Positions 13,847 through 15,782 of a stretch of DNA of 15,782 nucleotides are shown here, piece by piece. Every line of letters starts with the position of its first letter. Positions within the stretch are counted from its first letter, which is position 1. Below the pieces are notes generated by a model. That model was not told where the DNA came from. It made no database searches and saw nothing but the letters and a program-made list of their open reading frames with translations. The stretch comes from Actinomycetota bacterium (GTDB lineage Bacteria; Actinomycetota; Aquicultoria; Aquicultorales; Aquicultoraceae). The stretch is taken from assembly GCA_030017355.1 (NCBI GenBank), contig JASEIR010000001.1:1-15782 (forward strand). Direction: 5' to 3'. A program made the position numbers and the translations under genes.

Positions 13847-13935
13847 GGAGAGATGGCGGAGTCTGGCTGAACGCGGCGGTCTTGAAAACCGTTAGGGTCG
13901 TAAGGCCCTCGGGGGTTCGAATCCCTCTCTCTCCA
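13847..13935 (+). tRNA. tRNA-Ser (anticodon TGA)
   Basis: A type II tRNA with acceptor GGAGAGA (13847-13853) / TCTCTCC (13928-13934). The loop CTTGAAA, closed by GCGGT/ACCGT, carries TGA at 13883-13885, and a long variable arm (TTAGGGTCGTAAGGCCCT) and T arm follow. The discriminator is A (13935), whereas the other three tRNA-Ser genes here have G. CCA is not encoded. With U34 it should read UCA and, by wobble, other UCN codons. Confidence 0.95.
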
Positions 13936-13936
13936 C

Positions 13937-13976
13937 GAAGATAGAAAGGGCCACAAAAGTGGCCCTTTCTATCTTC
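13937..13976 (+). terminator. 18-bp perfect hairpin after tRNA-Ser(TGA)
   Basis: Arms 13937-13954 and 13959-13976 are perfectly complementary, with an AAAA loop; the stem includes GGGCCAC/GTGGCCC. No T tract follows; the T-rich part is inside the descending arm. It probably ends or protects the tRNA transcript. Confidence 0.65.
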
Positions 13977-14154
13977 TCGTCGATAATCGATAATCGAAAA
14001 AGTCTTTATCTTAGGCAATGGAAAATCGATTGAACTATTAAGGGCAAGATTTGAAGGGTAAAGGCTTTGTAAGCTCACGCCATTTTCGATTTGGTCGATC
14101 CTTGATTTTCGGGAGTCAAATAGCACAGACGGAAATGTTGCGGTGCTGGGATAA

Positions 14155-14183
14155 TGGACAAAATCTGCCATCTAATGTATTAT
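14155..14183 (+). promoter_or_regulatory. Promoter of tRNA-Ser(GCT)
   Basis: TGGACA (14155-14160) and TATTAT (14178-14183), 17 bases apart, both one mismatch from consensus. Transcription would begin near 14190, about 17 bases before the tRNA. Nothing else is seen in 13977-14154 apart from a CGATAAT repeat at its left end. Confidence 0.55.
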
Positions 14184-14206
14184 TTATTAGCTAATAGTTT
14201 TGAGAC

Positions 14207-14298
14207 GGAGAGATGGCCGAGTAGGTCGAAGGCGCTCGCCTGCTAAGCGAGTAGGGGATTATAAAGTCCCCTCGAGGGTTCGAATCCCTCTCTCTCCG
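14207..14298 (+). tRNA. tRNA-Ser (anticodon GCT)
   Basis: Acceptor GGAGAGA (14207-14213) pairs with TCTCTCC (14291-14297), discriminator G 14298. The loop CTGCTAA, closed by CTCGC/GCGAG, places GCT at 14242-14244. A long variable arm (GGGGATTATAAAGTCCCC) confirms the serine class. It reads AGC and AGU. CCA is not encoded. Confidence 0.96.
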
Positions 14299-14336
14299 CT
14301 TCCGCTGGTTAGAGGCTAAAGGTTCGAAATCAGGGA

Positions 14337-14395
14337 CTAGAAATTAGAGGCTAGATGTTTAATCTAGTTTCTAGTATCTAGTCTCTAGTTTCTAG
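14337..14395. repeat. CTAG heptad repeats forming a long hairpin
   Basis: Seven CTAG tetramers occur in 59 bases; five (14364, 14371, 14378, 14385, 14392) lie exactly seven bases apart. The left arm 14337-14356 pairs over 20 bases with 14376-14395, with only two G-T wobbles and a 19-base loop. The hairpin ends two bases before the tRNA-Arg acceptor stem. Confidence 0.7.
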
Positions 14396-14397
14396 AT

Positions 14398-14471
14398 GCG
14401 CCCGTAGCTCAGCTGGATAGAGTAACGGACTACGAATCCGGTGGTCGGGGGTTCGAATCCCTCCGGGCGCG
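14398..14471 (+). tRNA. tRNA-Arg (anticodon ACG)
   Basis: Acceptor GCGCCCG (14398-14404) pairs with CGGGCGC (14464-14470), discriminator G 14471. The D arm AGCTCAGCTGGATAGAGT, the loop CTACGAA with ACG at 14432-14434, and the T arm (GGGGGTTCGAATCCCTC) are standard. The A34 must become inosine to read CGC and CGA, a reaction of TadA, whose gene follows 135 bases downstream. CCA is not encoded. No terminator separates the two genes. Confidence 0.96.
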
Positions 14472-14606
14472 CAAGGAGAGGCATTAGGCCTAGGGATTAA
14501 CAGCTAAAAACCTCGACCCTGGAAAATATCCGCAAATTTTGTAATCTCTTACCCCATAGTCTAATTTTAAAGTAAAGTTGGTATATGCACGCAAAAGAGG
14601 AATTCC

Positions 14607-15083
14607 ATGATGGCTGAAGACAAAGATGTTCAGTATATGAAAATGGCAATTGAGGAAGCCAAGAGGGCGGAGCAGGAAGGAGAGGTGCCGGTTGGTGCTG
14701 TAGTTGTTTGCGATGGCGAGGTTATTGCAAGAGCAAGAAACGAGCGGGAAGAGAGGAAAGCAGCAACAGCACACGCCGAGATACTTGCAATTGAGGAAGC
14801 CTCCAAAAAATTAGGGCGCTGGAGGCTTAGCGACTGCACAATTTATGTAACAAAAGAGCCTTGTCCGATGTGCGCTGGCGCGATATATCAGGCTAGGATG
14901 AAAAGGCTAGTTTACGGGCCGGCAGATCAAAAGGCCGGGGCGGCAGGCACGCTTTTTAATGTTGTTGAAGATAAGCGGCTAAATTGGCAAGTAGAGGTAA
15001 AGAGGGGTGTCTTAGAAGAAGAGAATGTTAAATTGCTGCAAGACTTCTTCCGCGAGCGCCGCCACAAGAGCCCTGATGAGTAA
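14607..15083 (+). CDS. tadA: tRNA-specific adenosine deaminase TadA
   Basis: A 158-residue zinc deaminase that converts A34 to inosine in tRNA-Arg(ACG). Zinc ligands and the catalytic glutamate are in place: H56 and E58 (TAHAEI), C86 and C89 (PCPMCAGA). The N-terminal helix (MKMAIEEAKRAEQEGEVPVGAVVV), GRWRL and YGPADQKAGAAGTLFNVVEDKRLNW are characteristic of TadA rather than of cytidine or guanine deaminases, and the C-terminal FFRERR helix is present. The start ATG 14607 has GAGG 6 bases upstream; the next codon is also ATG. The upstream neighbour is the substrate tRNA gene, suggesting possible co-transcription. Confidence 0.96.
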   Translation: MMAEDKDVQYMKMAIEEAKRAEQEGEVPVGAVVVCDGEVIARARNEREERKAATAHAEILAIEEASKKLGRWRLSDCTIYVTKEPCPMCAGAIYQARMKRLVYGPADQKAGAAGTLFNVVEDKRLNWQVEVKRGVLEEENVKLLQDFFRERRHKSPDE

Positions 15084-15120
15084 GGTGCGAAAACGCGCGA
15101 AAATCTGCCAGCCACACCCG

Positions 15121-15149
15121 TTGTATTAGTATGGCGGTCTTGATAAAAT
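15121..15149 (+). promoter_or_regulatory. Promoter of tRNA-Ser(CGA)
   Basis: TTGTAT (15121-15126) and TAAAAT (15144-15149), 17 bases apart, in the context CTTGATAAAATTA, nearly the same as before tRNA-Ser(TGA). Transcription would begin about 55 bases before the tRNA. Confidence 0.5.
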
Positions 15150-15209
15150 TAAAGCCTGGCCCAAGCAATTACCGCAGCATGTTTTCCCAGATAAATGATG
15201 CTTTTTATT

Positions 15210-15298
15210 GGAGGAGTCGCATAGTCTGGCCGAGTGCGGCGGTCTCGAAAACCGTTAGGCCCTTTTGGGTCTCGAGGGTTCGAATCCCTCCTCCTCCG
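15210..15298 (+). tRNA. tRNA-Ser (anticodon CGA)
   Basis: Acceptor GGAGGAG (15210-15216) pairs with CTCCTCC (15291-15297), discriminator G 15298. The loop CTCGAAA, closed by GCGGT/ACCGT, places CGA at 15246-15248; the variable arm is TTAGGCCCTTTTGGGTC. It reads UCG. CCA is not encoded. The 5' part and upstream flank are identical to the next tRNA-Ser. Confidence 0.95.
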
Positions 15299-15300
15299 CA

Positions 15301-15331
15301 AGAAAAAGCTCCCCAAACGGGAGCTTTTTCT
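15301..15331 (+). terminator. Intrinsic terminator after tRNA-Ser(CGA)
   Basis: AGAAAAAGCTCCC (15301-15313) pairs perfectly with GGGAGCTTTTTCT (15319-15331) around a 5-base loop; the T run of the right arm serves as the release tract. It separates this tRNA from the next one. Confidence 0.88.
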
Positions 15332-15401
15332 CGAAACTCTATTTTCTGATTGTTAAGCCTTTGCACCCCACTTAAAAAGTGAATAATCTGGCGACATGTG
15401 G

Positions 15402-15407
15402 TAAAAT
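15402..15407 (+). promoter_or_regulatory. -10 box of the tRNA-Ser(GGA) / SRP RNA transcript
   Basis: TAAAAT in the context GTGGTAAAATTCA, the same box as before the other tRNA-Ser genes. The -35 region is weak (GTGAAT near 15379). It lies after the terminator of tRNA-Ser(CGA) and about 30 bases before the next tRNA. Confidence 0.4.
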
Positions 15408-15435
15408 TCATGTGTTCATAACAGAAATTTTTATT

Positions 15436-15526
15436 GGAGGAGTCGCATAGTCTGGCCTAGTGCGCGCGACTGGAAATCGCGTTGGCGAACACCATCGCCT
15501 CGAGGGTTCGAATCCCTCCTCCTCCG
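15436..15526 (+). tRNA. tRNA-Ser (anticodon GGA)
   Basis: Acceptor GGAGGAG (15436-15442) pairs with CTCCTCC (15519-15525), discriminator G 15526. The loop CTGGAAA, closed by CGCGA/TCGCG, places GGA at 15472-15474; the variable arm is GGCGAACACCATCGCC. It reads UCC and UCU. CCA is not encoded. The SRP RNA starts within about ten bases, with no terminator between them. Confidence 0.95.
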
Positions 15527-15532
15527 CGAATG

Positions 15533-15782
15533 ACCGTGCTAGGCGGGGAGGTAGCGGTGCCCTGTACTCGCAATCCGCTATAGCGAGGCTTAATTCCTGC
15601 TCGAGGCTCCCCGGTTGTGAGGTCGGTTGCTGCGCAAGTGGTGTTGAAGAGTGGGTCCTGCGCAACGGGAACTTGTGAACCCCGTCAGGTCCGGGAGGAA
15701 GCAGCGGTAAGCAAGCCATTCCGTGTGCCGTAGGGAAGCCTGCTTGGAGCTAACTACGCAGCAGCGCTTGGGGCCGGATGTC
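15533..15782 (+). ncRNA. ffs: Large-type SRP RNA, 3' end cut by the window
   Basis: The 5' part (GTGCTAGGCGGGGAGGTAGC, then CCCTGTACTCGCAATCCGC) is the conserved start and Alu-type domain of the long bacterial SRP RNA. Further on GTCAGGTCCGGGAGGAAGCAG (15684 onward) is the domain IV loop that binds Ffh. The RNA targets signal-peptide-bearing ribosomes to the membrane. The complement of the 5' strand (CCTAGCAC) is not reached, so the 3' end lies outside the window. The exact 5' end may differ by a few bases. Confidence 0.93.

Noticed and set aside
13833..14171. Minus-strand open frame of 112 residues
   Set aside because: Antisense to tRNA-Ser(TGA); GERGIRTPEGL is another known tRNA-derived artefact. 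The same holds for the minus frame at 15205-15411.
15408..15719. Minus-strand open frame of 103 residues
   Set aside because: It is antisense to tRNA-Ser(GGA) and the SRP RNA; its EEEGFEPSRRWC-type segment is the usual artefact of translating tRNA-Ser backwards.

Overview
The window reads as a chromosomal segment of a low- to mid-GC, probably deep-branching actinobacterium. The main reasons are a Ser/Thr kinase operon carrying FhaA (DUF3662 plus FHA) and FhaB (one membrane helix plus FHA), the pheA-serS pair, DUF4446, and TTG/GTG starts behind strong Shine-Dalgarno sites. This is inference from gene families; no database was searched. None of the six tRNA genes encodes a full CCA end.

Layout. 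1-3057: a minus-strand phospho-signalling operon, kinase with a multi-pass membrane tail > fhaA > fhaB, followed by a G-rich and heptad-repeat spacer (1-114). 3099-3285: promoter, tRNA-Leu(CAG) and an intrinsic terminator. 3293-7404: an accessory stretch rich in broken genes: a lipoprotein with a frameshift and an amber codon, a frameshifted DUF4190-like membrane gene, a lone HigB toxin with its operator but no HigA, a secreted-type protein lacking its 5' end that is joined directly to higB, a hemerythrin with an aberrant tail, a His-rich coiled-coil peptide, and a double-DUF1540 gene with a frameshift and an amber codon. A few small membrane genes there look intact. 7500-10729: intact metallophosphoesterase, then on the minus strand larC (nickel-pincer cofactor synthesis) followed by a nucleotidyltransferase-fold gene, then a DUF4446 membrane protein on the plus strand. 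10789-15782: a translation-centred block: pheA overlapping serS, a signal-anchored unknown protein, tRNA-Ser(TGA), tRNA-Ser(GCT), tRNA-Arg(ACG), tadA, tRNA-Ser(CGA), tRNA-Ser(GGA) and the 5' part of a large-type SRP RNA cut by the window end.

How the parts fit. The kinase and its two FHA proteins form a write-and-read phosphothreonine module at the membrane. The right-hand block gathers seryl-tRNA synthetase with four tRNA-Ser anticodons that together can read all six serine codons, and places the tRNA-Arg(ACG) directly before the gene for the deaminase that makes its wobble inosine. All clear lesions found (three frameshifts, two ambers, one missing 5' end) fall between tRNA-Leu and the metallophosphoesterase, while the flanking housekeeping genes read through cleanly. 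The middle section therefore looks like a turnover region for imported or dispensable genes.
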